40,137 nt of DNA from an uncultured Porphyromonas sp. (GCA_905372565.1 CAJPPK010000015.1:1-40137); one strand, 5' to 3'; shown: positions 1 to 8,356, numbered from the stretch's first letter. The notes: generated by a model from the sequence alone, not told the origin. Numbers and translations are program-made.

Positions 1-250
1 AGAGCATTTTATATTTCAATTCCAAATCCTACAGCAAAGTTTTTTATAAGTCGCTGGAAATCAATAGTGATTATTTTCAGACATAGAGATCTTCAAGGAG
101 CAAAACCCAACAGCAAAAGGAGCCCAAAAGGCATTTTACTCCTCAAAACTCCAAAAGACGGGAATAAATATCCCTCCTAGCTCACCATACCAAATCCAAC
201 CCATCAACCCTAGACCTCCCTACACAGCTAGACCGATAGGCTTCCATTCG
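1..250. other. AT-rich non-coding segment, nothing recognised
   Basis: No gene or RNA is recognisable in this stretch. It is clearly richer in A and T than the rest of the window and contains short A and T runs and small palindromes such as GGGAATAAATATCCC near 160-174. It precedes a 23-bp repeat array and the arginine decarboxylase promoter. It may be the downstream flank of a gene lying outside the window or a remnant of transferred DNA; the sequence does not decide between these. Confidence 0.4.
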
Positions 251-251
251 C

Positions 252-347
252 TCGGGTATATTGCGACCGCATGGTTACGTATATTGTGACGACACGATTG
301 GGTATATTGTGATTCCCCCGTTACGTATATTGCGATCCGGAGCCCCC
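252..347. repeat. 23-bp-period repeat array, TACGTATATTGTGA family (copy 1)
   Basis: Four units whose core GTATATTGYGA begins at 256, 279, 302 and 325, exactly 23 bases apart. Two units carry the fuller core TTACGTATATTGTGA/TTACGTATATTGCGA; the 8-12 bases between cores are not conserved. The same core recurs at 27584-27665 with the same period. The array lies upstream of the arginine decarboxylase promoter. Short open frames across it are a by-product of the repeat. Confidence 0.85.
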
Positions 348-520
348 TCGTCACGCACTTCGGGCGACAAGCCCATCAGCTCACTTCGTCCAGCTCATAT
401 TCCTTCTCCTCTTGAGCTTCCACCTTTGTCTCCTCTAGCTCCCTACCTCTATTATATATAGAAGGGCATGCGCTCAACGAGTAGGAAAAGAAGAAGCTGG
501 AATTAAAGTTCTTAAAAATA

Positions 521-536
521 GTGTACCTTTGTACAC
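521..536 (+). promoter_or_regulatory. Promoter -7 element inside a perfect inverted repeat
   Basis: TACCTTTG at 524-531 matches the Bacteroidota -7 consensus TAnnTTTG; no clear TTTG -33 element lies about 19 bases upstream. The element sits inside a perfect inverted repeat, GTGTAC-CTTT-GTACAC (521-536), so a dimeric regulator binding there would block the promoter. Predicted transcription start is near 537-540, giving a leader of about 80 nt before the ATG at 618. The operator reading is inference. Confidence 0.5.
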
Positions 537-617
537 CTTGAATGGGTCTCTTTGAGCCCAAGCTCAACGGACGAAAGAATAAGTATTAACAGATAGATTT
601 AGAAACAGGTAAACTCA

Positions 618-1172
618 ATGGGCAACTACGTAGGGAATCTCATCCCCCACACCTTCTTCGTGACCAAGGGTAGTGGCGAATCGGATCTCGAGCTGCATGC
701 TGGCTCGTACCACATGGCACTACATGATGCTGGAATCTCTGACTTCAACATCATGGTCTATTCTTCCGTTCTTCCAGCGACGGCACACATTGCCTCTATG
801 GACGAGATCGACCTTCCCCCCTTCGGCTCCGAGCTCAAGACGATCCTTGCCGTCTCTCATGGACAGCAGGACGAATTCGTCTCTGCGGGTGTCGTCTATG
901 CGTGGATGTATGCTGATGAGAACTTCGATGAGAAGGTCGGAGGTCTCGTCTGCGAAGTCAGCGGTCGCTATCGTATCGAGGAGCTCGAAGCTCGTCTGAT
1001 CCGTGTCATCACTGACCTACACGAGAAGACCTACTCGCACTACTACCTCGGCGAGATGAACTTCGTTACCGAAGGGATCACTATCGAGAAGCGCTACGGC
1101 ACGGCACTAGCAGGTCTCTGCTTCATTGACTTTAAGCTCCCTGAAGTCACTCCAGCAGAGCGTCACTTCTAA
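618..1172 (+). CDS. Pyruvoyl-dependent arginine decarboxylase
   Basis: Decarboxylates arginine to agmatine, for polyamine synthesis or acid consumption. The 184-residue length fits the PvlArgDC family. The family hallmarks are visible: FFVTKGSGES at residues 13-22 and the self-cleavage site SSVLP at 49-53, where the chain is expected to break between Ser49 and Ser50 to form a small beta chain and an alpha chain with an N-terminal pyruvoyl group. No signal peptide or membrane segment is present, so the enzyme should be cytosolic. It is monocistronic, with its own promoter (524-531) and a strong shared terminator (1205-1244). No agmatine-using enzyme or arginine/agmatine antiporter lies nearby, so whether it serves biosynthesis or acid resistance is open. 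Confidence 0.92.
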   Translation: MGNYVGNLIPHTFFVTKGSGESDLELHAGSYHMALHDAGISDFNIMVYSSVLPATAHIASMDEIDLPPFGSELKTILAVSHGQQDEFVSAGVVYAWMYADENFDEKVGGLVCEVSGRYRIEELEARLIRVITDLHEKTYSHYYLGEMNFVTEGITIEKRYGTALAGLCFIDFKLPEVTPAERHF

Positions 1173-1204
1173 GCACAAGCGCTTCAAGCAAGCCACGAAA
1201 CCAC

Positions 1205-1244
1205 AAGCGGGCGGTACTCGGATGAGTACCGCCCGCTTACTTTA
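1205..1244. terminator. Bidirectional intrinsic terminator between arginine decarboxylase and yicC
   Basis: A perfect 15-bp stem, AAGCGGGCGGTACTC (1205-1219) with GAGTACCGCCCGCTT (1224-1238), closed by a 4-base GGAT loop and followed by ACTTTAT. It lies between convergent genes and probably ends transcripts from both sides. Confidence 0.88.
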
Positions 1245-1277
1245 TCTACGGAGTCCTAAGGGAGAAAGGCCTTACTC

Positions 1278-2165
1278 CTAGAGGACATTCAAGACCTGCT
1301 CCTTGATCTGCTCAAGCTCATCCTTCATCTTGACGACAAGCTGCTGCATCTCGGCTTGATTACTCTTCGAACCCATCGTATTGATCTCACGACCGATCTC
1401 CTGAGCAATAAAGCCTAGGGTCTTACCCTGCCCTGGCGCTTCGGCATCGAGCACCTCTAGGAAGTAGCTTAGGTGATGCGCTAGACGAGACTTCTCCTCA
1501 TTGATGTCGAGCTTCTCGATGTAGTAGATCATCTCCTGCTCCAGACGAGAGCGATCGAAGCCCGTAGCAGGTGCGATCTTCGAGAGGCCCTCCTCTAGGC
1601 GCTCACGGATAGCCGTAATACGCTCTGCTTCGGGAAAAGCAATCTCCTGCAGAAGCTCGCCGATCTTCTCAATACGACTGCGCAAGACATCGTAGAGCAT
1701 ACGGCCCTCCTGCGCACGGAAGGACTGGAGATCTGCGACAGCCTGCTCCGCCACAGAGCGAAGAAGCTCACGCTCCTCCTTCGTCAGCTCGGTAATCGCA
1801 GGGGTATCCGTCTCCAGCACTCCTGGCAGACGAAGCAGAGCAGCTGGATCTAACTGAAGAGATACACCTGCCTCACTGCCGACTTCCTTGAGCTGGTCGA
1901 TATACCCGAGCAATACAGCCTTATTGATAGGAGCACTAGACGCAGAGGAGGCATCCTCATCGACTTGGACGAGTAGCTCGATCTTACCTCGCTGGAGACT
2001 ATCAGCAATGAGCGCACGGAGCTCTAGCTCGGCCTCCCGATAGAGAGAGGGGATACGTGCTGCGATATCGGCCTGCTTACTATTGAGGGACTTGATGGAG
2101 ACGGTAATGGTACGTGCACCCAAACGTGCAGTCGCCTTACCGAAGCCAGTCATCGAATGGATCAT
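1278..2165 (-). CDS. yicC: YicC-family endoribonuclease
   Basis: A 295-residue YicC-like protein, the usual family length. It opens with the diagnostic MIHSMTGFGKA and SLNSKQ (around residues 26-31; compare SLNHR in the family), followed by the YicC N-terminal domain (about 1-155) and the DUF1732 C-terminal domain (about 210-295) ending in VKMKDELEQIKEQVLNVL. E. coli YicC is a metal-dependent endoribonuclease involved in sRNA turnover; that role is assumed here by homology. It is the last gene of a minus-strand unit, 52 bp after the binding-protein gene, and runs into the shared terminator at 1205-1244. In many bacteria yicC precedes gmk; that partner is absent here. Confidence 0.95.
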   Translation of the reverse strand: MIHSMTGFGKATARLGARTITVSIKSLNSKQADIAARIPSLYREAELELRALIADSLQRGKIELLVQVDEDASSASSAPINKAVLLGYIDQLKEVGSEAGVSLQLDPAALLRLPGVLETDTPAITELTKEERELLRSVAEQAVADLQSFRAQEGRMLYDVLRSRIEKIGELLQEIAFPEAERITAIRERLEEGLSKIAPATGFDRSRLEQEMIYYIEKLDINEEKSRLAHHLSYFLEVLDAEAPGQGKTLGFIAQEIGREINTMGSKSNQAEMQQLVVKMKDELEQIKEQVLNVL

Positions 2166-2217
2166 AAGAAATATGCTTGATGAATAGGGAAGTTACAGAT
2201 CAAGGAGGGGAGAAGAT

Positions 2218-3012
2218 CTAGCGCTTGACACCCCAAGAGAGAAGGCTGTCGGCTAGCTGGGGTGAGCTTCTCCGAAGAAGCCAGGTCGTACGCAAGGAAT
2301 AGCTTAGAGGGAGTGAACAGTCTAGCTCGGGGAGCTTCTCCGCTAGACGCTTAGCGTCGACCTCCGAACAAGCTGTGTAAGGGATCTTGCCCGACGCAAC
2401 GAGCATCGCCAATCCCTCGGTGGCGTAGTGAGGATCGACAGCTAAACGGATGCTGTCCCCAATCTCTTCGCCGAGGTGCTCCAAGAAGAGTCGGAGCGGA
2501 GAGGCCTCAGGGAGCGTAATCGTTCGTCCTGCTAGATCGAGCTGACGCCCTACGTGCGTCGCACTATCCGCCTTGCGCTGGACCAGGAAGATCGGGCCTG
2601 TAGTCGCTTCACCGAAGGGGCGAAAGAGCGCCGTGTCTATGGCTACCGTATGCGCCAGCGGACGAGCGATGACATCGACAGCTCCCGTACGGAGCTCTTC
2701 CAAGGCTCTCTCCCAGCTATTCTCTAGGACGACCTCGACCTGAAGACCTGTGCGCTGATGAAGACGCTTAGCCAGCTCGTAGACGAGCCCTGTAAGTTTC
2801 CCGTTCTGTACTTCGCCCCCTTCGCCGTAAGCCGTCAGGAGTCGCAGGACACCCTCCTTACGGATCTCGGGGTAATCACGCTCGGAGTTGGCACCACGGC
2901 TATGCTCTGCTGTGGTATTCGTACGCACTCGGAGATAATACATCAGACCTAGAGCGCAGAGAAGAGCAAGCCCGTAGATGAGATAGCGGGTATTGAGGCG
3001 AGGCTTCGACAT
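2218..3012 (-). CDS. Membrane-anchored periplasmic solute-binding protein (SBP_bac_3-like)
   Basis: A 264-residue protein with an N-terminal membrane segment (about residues 9-26, LIYGLALLCALGLMYYL) and no lipobox, so it is probably tethered to the inner membrane facing the periplasm. The rest resembles a family 3 amino-acid-type binding domain: GVLRLLTAYGEG (about 54-65), then GLVYELAKRL, then the WERALEELRTGAVDVIARPL segment typical of this fold. It also resembles the N-terminal half of the lytic transglycosylase MltF but lacks the catalytic lysozyme-like domain. It follows the porin gene by 10 bp, so it may handle a substrate entering through that porin. No ABC permease lies nearby and the ligand is unknown. 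Confidence 0.75.
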   Translation of the reverse strand: MSKPRLNTRYLIYGLALLCALGLMYYLRVRTNTTAEHSRGANSERDYPEIRKEGVLRLLTAYGEGGEVQNGKLTGLVYELAKRLHQRTGLQVEVVLENSWERALEELRTGAVDVIARPLAHTVAIDTALFRPFGEATTGPIFLVQRKADSATHVGRQLDLAGRTITLPEASPLRLFLEHLGEEIGDSIRLAVDPHYATEGLAMLVASGKIPYTACSEVDAKRLAEKLPELDCSLPLSYSLRTTWLLRRSSPQLADSLLSWGVKR

Positions 3013-3022
3013 GGGTAGGGAA

Positions 3023-5104
3023 TTAGTTGTTCAGATCTACGACGACACCAGCAGCGAGGTGCATCGGCGCATAGGGATACTTATACATCGAGAGACGCTC
3101 GTTGGAGAAGAGCGCTTCGCCGACATTATACATCTGGAAGAAGAAGCGTGCTCGCTTTAGACGTAGGTTAGCGTAGGCATTAAGCAGGGGTGCTTGGCCT
3201 CCTACACGGCCCTCTGTCTCGAGAGCGAACTGCTGATGAGCAGGCTGATAGTAGGGTGCATAGTAGGCACTATGCCAGTATCCCTTCACGCCTAAGTCTA
3301 TTCGCAAGACCTGAGCTACGAGGAACCGCAGGTAGACATCTCCCGCCACGAGGAGCGAGGGTAGCGGAAGTACCGACGAGGCAGAGCTTTGCTGGAAAGC
3401 AGCCTCAAGCTCCCAGTTCAGAGGACCGACTTTCCCGCCTTGTCCCGCACGAAGCATCAAGACTTGGATAAGGTCTCCGTGCTGCTGCACCTGCCCTTCG
3501 GCATCAATATACAGGTGATTCTGCAGAGAAGCTGTACGTGCCTCCAGACGAGTACCCCAGGAGGAGAGATCGATCTTGCCCCCTAGCTCTACCCGACGTG
3601 TGAACTTCAGATCCTGATCCCACCAGCCATAAGTCCCGTGATGATGTGCTGCGAAGTAAGAAGGACGAGCATTATCCAGATAAGCATCTGCCGAAAGAGC
3701 GAAGCGCTTCCTAAATAAGCGGAAGGAAGTACGTAGGTCTCCCTCGAGCTTCAGTGCCCCCAGATCTGCACCGAGCACACCTAGCTCAGCACGAGCAGAG
3801 AAGTTCAGTCCCATACCCTCAGCACGCTCGATCAGTCCACCTACGAAGGTCGAGGAGAAATGATGCGTCGGTGCATAGGCAGAGAGCGCTAGATCGGGGT
3901 TCTTCACCCAGCGATTCTCCTGACGGAGGTATGCCGAGAGCCCGAACTTCACCCAAGGGCGGAAGCCCTCCAGCAGGGATAAGGCCAGCGTATTCTTGAG
4001 CGTCACGAGCTGAGCGGTATCGTGAGGCAAGACGTAGGTCGTGACCGAGCCATCGCTCGCCTTACGCTCCTTGGTGACAGCGGGCTTGCCTAGAGCCGTC
4101 TTCCACAGATCATCCTCCCCGCCAAGGGCTACGAACTGACGACTTTGCTTATTCCAATAGCTCGTCAACGAGATGGCTCCTACGGGAACAAACACGACGG
4201 AGTCTAGGGCTCCCTTGACCGAAGGATCCATATCCTTAGGCAACTGCTTCCTCCGGAGCGTACGATAGCTACCGAGACGGAAGGACTGTGCCAAGAAGGC
4301 GTGCCCTGATCGCTCGAAGTTCGTCAGTCCTCCGGAGGAGATCAGTACGGGGACATCTCGGGCGCTGATACGTGTACGGCTGTTCGTATACCGCTCTGGG
4401 TTGTAGATATAGTCGGCATTGGTGATTCCACCGTTCTCCTCCTGCTTATAATAGTCATTCGCTACGTAGGCGTAGAGCTCGTAGCGGTCGCCCCGATAGG
4501 AGGTGAATACCCGATAGCGGGCGTCCTTGCTCCGCTGCTGGGTATAGAATCCCCCCGAATTACGATAGTCAAAGTTGAGCCCAACATTAAACCTCTTACC
4601 GAGATTGACGCCGAGATCTGCAGCGACGACGTCCTCGTTCTCGTTGTTATTGAAGTTTCTCAGGTAGGTGACGTAGGTGAAGGGGGTCTTCGTGTCATAG
4701 AATCGCACCTGATCGGGCGTATAGAAGAGGCGAGAATAGCCGTCTTGGTAGAAGAAATCCTGCATCCTACGAGGGCGATCGAAGAAGAGCTTCGCCTGCC
4801 AAGGATGAGATATGTTCCCCTGATAGGCTACCCCCAGCGAGCGGAACTCGGGGCTCTGATACTCGAAGGTATAGTGCGTCAGCGTATCAGGCATCTGTAC
4901 CCGCTCGACACGTCCTACCTCGGGGACGATACGGAAGGCCTTGAGCTTATCCCCACGTACCATCTTGATCTCATCGGGGATCGTCTCTACCTCACGTACC
5001 TGGTAGGGATCATAGGTGGAAGAGCGACGTGGGACGTCCTGCCCCTCGGCGCTCTGACCCGCATAGCAGGCCAAGGCAAGAAGAGCCACTAGACGGGCTC
5101 TCAT
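3023..5104 (-). CDS. Putative outer-membrane porin (Porin_10 family)
   Basis: A 693-residue beta-barrel protein like the large putative porins of Bacteroidota. The chosen start (ATG at 5102-5104) gives a signal peptide, MRARLVALLALACYAGQSAEG, with cleavage near residue 22. In-frame alternatives are an ATG at 5122 and a TTG at 5152, the latter overlapping the upstream gene by 7 bp. The mature part has many alternating aromatic/polar strands such as FNVGLNFDYRNSGGFYTQQRS and AYVANDYYKQEENGG, and ends in a strand with hydrophobic residues and VVVDLNN. It lies between the CDF exporter and the binding-protein gene in one unit. Substrate is unknown. Confidence 0.82.
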   Translation of the reverse strand: MRARLVALLALACYAGQSAEGQDVPRRSSTYDPYQVREVETIPDEIKMVRGDKLKAFRIVPEVGRVERVQMPDTLTHYTFEYQSPEFRSLGVAYQGNISHPWQAKLFFDRPRRMQDFFYQDGYSRLFYTPDQVRFYDTKTPFTYVTYLRNFNNNENEDVVAADLGVNLGKRFNVGLNFDYRNSGGFYTQQRSKDARYRVFTSYRGDRYELYAYVANDYYKQEENGGITNADYIYNPERYTNSRTRISARDVPVLISSGGLTNFERSGHAFLAQSFRLGSYRTLRRKQLPKDMDPSVKGALDSVVFVPVGAISLTSYWNKQSRQFVALGGEDDLWKTALGKPAVTKERKASDGSVTTYVLPHDTAQLVTLKNTLALSLLEGFRPWVKFGLSAYLRQENRWVKNPDLALSAYAPTHHFSSTFVGGLIERAEGMGLNFSARAELGVLGADLGALKLEGDLRTSFRLFRKRFALSADAYLDNARPSYFAAHHHGTYGWWDQDLKFTRRVELGGKIDLSSWGTRLEARTASLQNHLYIDAEGQVQQHGDLIQVLMLRAGQGGKVGPLNWELEAAFQQSSASSVLPLPSLLVAGDVYLRFLVAQVLRIDLGVKGYWHSAYYAPYYQPAHQQFALETEGRVGGQAPLLNAYANLRLKRARFFFQMYNVGEALFSNERLSMYKYPYAPMHLAAGVVVDLNN

Positions 5105-5145
5105 GCGAGATGTATATATCATAGAGTAAAGACAGAGTGTATCGA

Positions 5146-6084
5146 CTAGCAAGACTCCATACCACAGCTACAGCCCTTGGGGTCTAGCTCGATGGTCAAG
5201 TGATCTAAGCGGTAGTCTTTGGCTAGGGTGCGGATAGCAGACTTCAGCTCGGAGAGCGCCTCTGCAGTATGAATGCGCTCACAGTCGTAGACGATATGGA
5301 GCGAGGCCACATGCTGCTCCCCATTGAGCGTCCAGATGTGCAGATCGTGCATAGAGACCACTTCGGGGAGCTCGGTCACGGCCTGCACGAAGGACTCTTG
5401 GTCTACGTCCTCGGGGACGCCCTGGAGGAAGATGCGGAAGTTATCCCTCAGCGTGAAGAACACATTATATAGGATCCAAGCCGATATACCTAGCGAGAGC
5501 AAAGGGTCTAGGAAGTGCCACGTAGGGAAGAAGTACATCACGATGCTCACGATAAGTACCGCTACCCACCCCAAGACATCCTCCATCAAATGCAGGCGCA
5601 TCGACCGCTCATTGAGCGACGTCCCTCCACTCATACGCCAGGCAGCGTAGCCATTGACAACTAGCCCGAAGATCGCCAGGAGAAGCATCCCCCCAGCGTG
5701 AGTATTGGCCGGATGCAGGAGACGCTCGATAGACTCCTGCACTACGAAGATCGATCCGACGACGAGGATCACCGAGATCAGGAGCGACCCTAGGAGCGAG
5801 AAGCGCTTATAGCCGTAGCTAAAGGTCTTATCCCTCCCCTTCTTCGACAGGCGCTCTAGGTACCAAGCGACTCCAAGAGAGCAGGCGTCGCCGAAGTCGT
5901 GCAAGGAATCCGATAGGATAGCTACGCTCCCCGTATAGGTACCCCCGATGAGCTCGACGATAGAGAAGAAGAGATTCACGAGGAAAGCAAAGAAGATGTT
6001 TCCCTCAGCATTATGGTGATGATGGTGATGCCCTCCGCCGTGACAATGCCCGTGGTCGTGGTGATGGTCGTGATGCTGTCCCAT
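5146..6084 (-). CDS. CDF-family divalent metal (Zn/Co/Cd) efflux transporter
   Basis: A 312-residue cation diffusion facilitator that exports divalent metal, probably Zn2+, by proton antiport. A very histidine-rich cytosolic N-terminus (residues 1-25, 13 His and one Cys) precedes six membrane segments. The metal-site motif SDSLHDFGDA (58-67) is in TM2 and HLMEDVLGW in TM5. The C-terminal cytosolic domain includes HDLHIWTLNGEQHVASLHIV, typical of ZitB/CzcD. The tail ends CSCGMESC, adding three cysteines as extra metal ligands. It is first in the unit with porin, binding protein and yicC, and has its own -7 element at 6126-6133. Exact metal specificity is not visible. Confidence 0.93.
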   Translation of the reverse strand: MGQHHDHHHDHGHCHGGGHHHHHHNAEGNIFFAFLVNLFFSIVELIGGTYTGSVAILSDSLHDFGDACSLGVAWYLERLSKKGRDKTFSYGYKRFSLLGSLLISVILVVGSIFVVQESIERLLHPANTHAGGMLLLAIFGLVVNGYAAWRMSGGTSLNERSMRLHLMEDVLGWVAVLIVSIVMYFFPTWHFLDPLLSLGISAWILYNVFFTLRDNFRIFLQGVPEDVDQESFVQAVTELPEVVSMHDLHIWTLNGEQHVASLHIVYDCERIHTAEALSELKSAIRTLAKDYRLDHLTIELDPKGCSCGMESC

Positions 6085-6125
6085 AACTTCTACTTGTAGT
6101 AGCCGATCTACATGATTAGCTTTTA

Positions 6126-6133
6126 CAAAGATA
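6126..6133 (-). promoter_or_regulatory. -7 element for the CDF exporter unit
   Basis: On the minus strand this reads TATCTTTG, matching TAnnTTTG. No good -33 TTTG is seen at the usual distance. It lies about 40 bases upstream of the CDF start codon. The leader holds small inverted repeats such as CTACTTGTAGTAG (plus strand, near 6090-6102). Confidence 0.55.
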
Positions 6134-6200
6134 CTTCGTTCGGATTGACTAGCATTCCCTTAGGCCAGTAGTCCATCCGACAGATGCTCCTTCGTCCACC

Positions 6201-6300
6201 CTCTAGGCTCCATCTCAGCGAAGGTCTACCTTGCCCTCGAGAGAGCTTTACCTCTCACTCGGCAAACCTCTACCTCTCTCCCAGCGAAGGTAGGGGGCTG
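6201..6300. repeat. 22-bp-period repeat array, GSTCTACC family (copy 1)
   Basis: Cores GGTCTACC (6223), GCTTTACC (6245), CCTCTACC (6267) and GGTAGGGG (6289) are spaced exactly 22 bases. Several units are short dyads: AAGGT-CT-ACCTT at 6221-6232 and GAGAG-CTTTAC-CTCTC around 6241-6256. The same core and period recur near 18919-18992 and 35621-35694. The array lies between the end of the SusCD unit and the start of the CDF unit. A 67-codon open frame across it is not considered a gene. Confidence 0.8.
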
Positions 6301-6331
6301 CCTCCGAAGCGCTCCCTCATCCCTATCGCAG

Positions 6332-6375
6332 AAAAGCAAACCGGCTACGCCAGAGCTCTGTCTGACGTAGCCGGT
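6332..6375 (-). terminator. Intrinsic terminator of the SusC/SusD unit
   Basis: A perfect 10-bp stem, ACCGGCTACG (6340-6349) with CGTAGCCGGT (6366-6375), with an internal CAGAGCTCTG palindrome in the loop. On the minus strand it is followed by TTTGCTTTTCTGC. It starts 30 bases after the SusD-like stop codon. Confidence 0.8.
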
Positions 6376-6405
6376 GAAGCTACTTAGTGTACGAGAAAGC
6401 TCCGC

Positions 6406-8325
6406 CTAGTGCTTAGCCCAGTAGAGCACGGTGAAGACCTTATCTTCACCTCCCAGTACCTTAAGGGCTGCGGCATGTCCAGCCAAGTTACCATTCTCGA
6501 TCTTCGATGGTAAAGGTAGGCGCTGAGGGAAGAAGTTCACCTTCACCTGCTGGTAGGTCGAAGCCGTAAGCTGAGGCATATTATCCAGCTGTTTTTCGAC
6601 CGCAGGCGTTTCGAAGAAAGGTAGACCTAGGCGACGGAAGTCACTCCACGTCTCCAGAGGTAGCCAAGGCGTATTCGCAATGAACTTCTGCGTGATGATC
6701 TTCGTCAGACGGTCGTTCATCGCCTGCTTGTATAGGCGACTCTGCATAGGAGGATAGTGGAAGGTGTAGCTCGTACTCTGCTTCGTATAGCCGTCGATAC
6801 ACTTCATCGTACGGGTAGCTCCAGGCTCGGTCGTGTGATTCCAAGCCACCGACGTCCCGACGCGGTTATATGCCGTCGAAGCCAGATAGTCATCGGCGAA
6901 CTTTTCCACACCGTGGTAGGCGAGATTGGCACGTATTCCCTTCTCGTAAGCATCTTTGCCGTCGATACCAACGCTCCAGCCTCGGACACTAGCCTCGGCT
7001 AGTAGGAAGTACGTCTCCCATTCAGCGAAGAAGATACGCGTGTTCTTACTGTTTCGATACTTATTGGCTAGTCGAGGCATCGTACCGATCTGTACCATCG
7101 TATTGATAGCGCTCAGGTCACCCCACTCACCCGCTGGCCAGACATTCCATGTACCTGTAGCATCCAGAGAGTCGAGGGTCTTGGTCTTATCATCGAGGGT
7201 CTTGAGGTCATACTTAACCGTTGTCGCCAGCTTATTCCAGCTTGGGTAGAAGCAGAACTCTGGGTCAGCGGTGTGACCAGCGATGATGAAGGTCTTATAG
7301 GCACGTGGGTCGATCGTGCCAGGTAGACCATCGAGGTAGAATCCACGGGAGGGATCGGTCGTCTTGAGCGGGAAGTGCTTGTCGTAGCGTACGCCGATGT
7401 AGTCGTCATCCTTAACCTTGGCCAGGAGCTCCTTATCCGTCACCTGAAGCTTAGACGAGATACCGCCCAAGCCAAGGACTAGATTGCTGTAGGTAGGGGA
7501 TACGAACTGGGCATTCCACTCACGGCTCATGACACCCGTCAGCTCGTGCCAGCCCTCCTTTTCTATGACCTGGAAGCGACCAGCAGCATCTAGGATACCC
7601 CCTGCCGCTGCAGCTTCCTCAAAGTTTGCCTTAGCCGTCGCTGGATCGACCTCCGAGAGACGCATAGAGAGACGCATCCATAGGGAGTTAGCATAGGCAC
7701 GCCATTTCTTTGCATCGAAGCTATAGGCTTGGTCGAGATCCTTGACGGCTTTGTCCTTGACGGAGGGAGCAGTCTTCAGGATAGCACTTGCCTCCTTCAG
7801 CTCTTTGAGGAAGAAAGCGTAGGCTTCCTTAGCTCCTACGTAGGAAGGATTCGTACCTGTGTAGCCATCCAAGGAGACGACCCCGAAGTTATCACAGAGC
7901 TCGCTAAGTAGATAGACTCGCCAGACACGCGCCACAGCTAGGAGTGTCGTCTCGTAGTCCTTAGCCGAACCCTCCTTGATCTTCTTCTCTGAGAGAGCTA
8001 TGGCGGCGTAAATGGGCTTTAGCCCTTCTGTTGCATTACGAGCATAGTAGTCAGAGCTCCAGCCATCATTGAATGAGCCCGTGCTGAGACCTCCACTACG
8101 GTGCTGATGGCCCGCGGTCTTCCAGTAGAGGACGAAGGCACGCTCAGCGATATGAGGATCCTGCTGTGCATTGATAACAGCCTTATTGATGAGATACTCG
8201 CTCAAGACTTGCTCCTGAGAGGCTGCCTGAGGATTCGTATTGACCTCATCGAAGTCTCGGCAGGAAGGTAGAGCGAGGGCTCCACAGAGGGTTAGTCCCG
8301 AGAGGAGCAGGGTGATCTTATTCAT
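6406..8325 (-). CDS. SusD/RagB-like outer-membrane lipoprotein
   Basis: The surface nutrient-binding lipoprotein partner of the SusC-like receptor encoded just upstream. It is 639 residues from the ATG at 8323-8325 (a TTG two codons earlier is less likely). The signal peptide ends in a lipobox, ALPSC, with lipidated Cys22. The following CRDFDEVNTNP and the later GWSSDYYARNATEG and FFAEWETYFLLAEASVRG (alpha-helical TPR-type part) are typical of SusD-like family 2. It follows susC by 31 bp and is followed by a terminator. Ligand is not deducible; no glycosidase or sulfatase lies in the same unit, so peptide or glycan are both possible. Confidence 0.93.
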   Translation of the reverse strand: MNKITLLLSGLTLCGALALPSCRDFDEVNTNPQAASQEQVLSEYLINKAVINAQQDPHIAERAFVLYWKTAGHQHRSGGLSTGSFNDGWSSDYYARNATEGLKPIYAAIALSEKKIKEGSAKDYETTLLAVARVWRVYLLSELCDNFGVVSLDGYTGTNPSYVGAKEAYAFFLKELKEASAILKTAPSVKDKAVKDLDQAYSFDAKKWRAYANSLWMRLSMRLSEVDPATAKANFEEAAAAGGILDAAGRFQVIEKEGWHELTGVMSREWNAQFVSPTYSNLVLGLGGISSKLQVTDKELLAKVKDDDYIGVRYDKHFPLKTTDPSRGFYLDGLPGTIDPRAYKTFIIAGHTADPEFCFYPSWNKLATTVKYDLKTLDDKTKTLDSLDATGTWNVWPAGEWGDLSAINTMVQIGTMPRLANKYRNSKNTRIFFAEWETYFLLAEASVRGWSVGIDGKDAYEKGIRANLAYHGVEKFADDYLASTAYNRVGTSVAWNHTTEPGATRTMKCIDGYTKQSTSYTFHYPPMQSRLYKQAMNDRLTKIITQKFIANTPWLPLETWSDFRRLGLPFFETPAVEKQLDNMPQLTASTYQQVKVNFFPQRLPLPSKIENGNLAGHAAALKVLGGEDKVFTVLYWAKH

Positions 8326-8356
8326 AGTCAAATCACATATAAAAGGTCGTCAAGGC

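Noticed and set aside
252..347. Possible CRISPR array
   Set aside because: Cores are short (about 11-15 bases) and degenerate, intervals are only 8-12 bases, and no cas genes are present. The same holds for the other arrays.
261..461. 66-codon open frame upstream of the arginine decarboxylase
   Set aside because: It crosses the 23-bp array and ends before the promoter; no recognisable protein features.
5105..5152. TTG or upstream ATG start for the porin
   Set aside because: The ATG at 5104 gives a compact, standard signal peptide; the longer forms add non-typical residues and one overlaps the CDF gene. The ATG at 5122 remains possible.
6184..6387. 67-codon open frame on the plus strand
   Set aside because: It spans the 22-bp array and the SusCD terminator, and its protein shows only the composition of the repeat.
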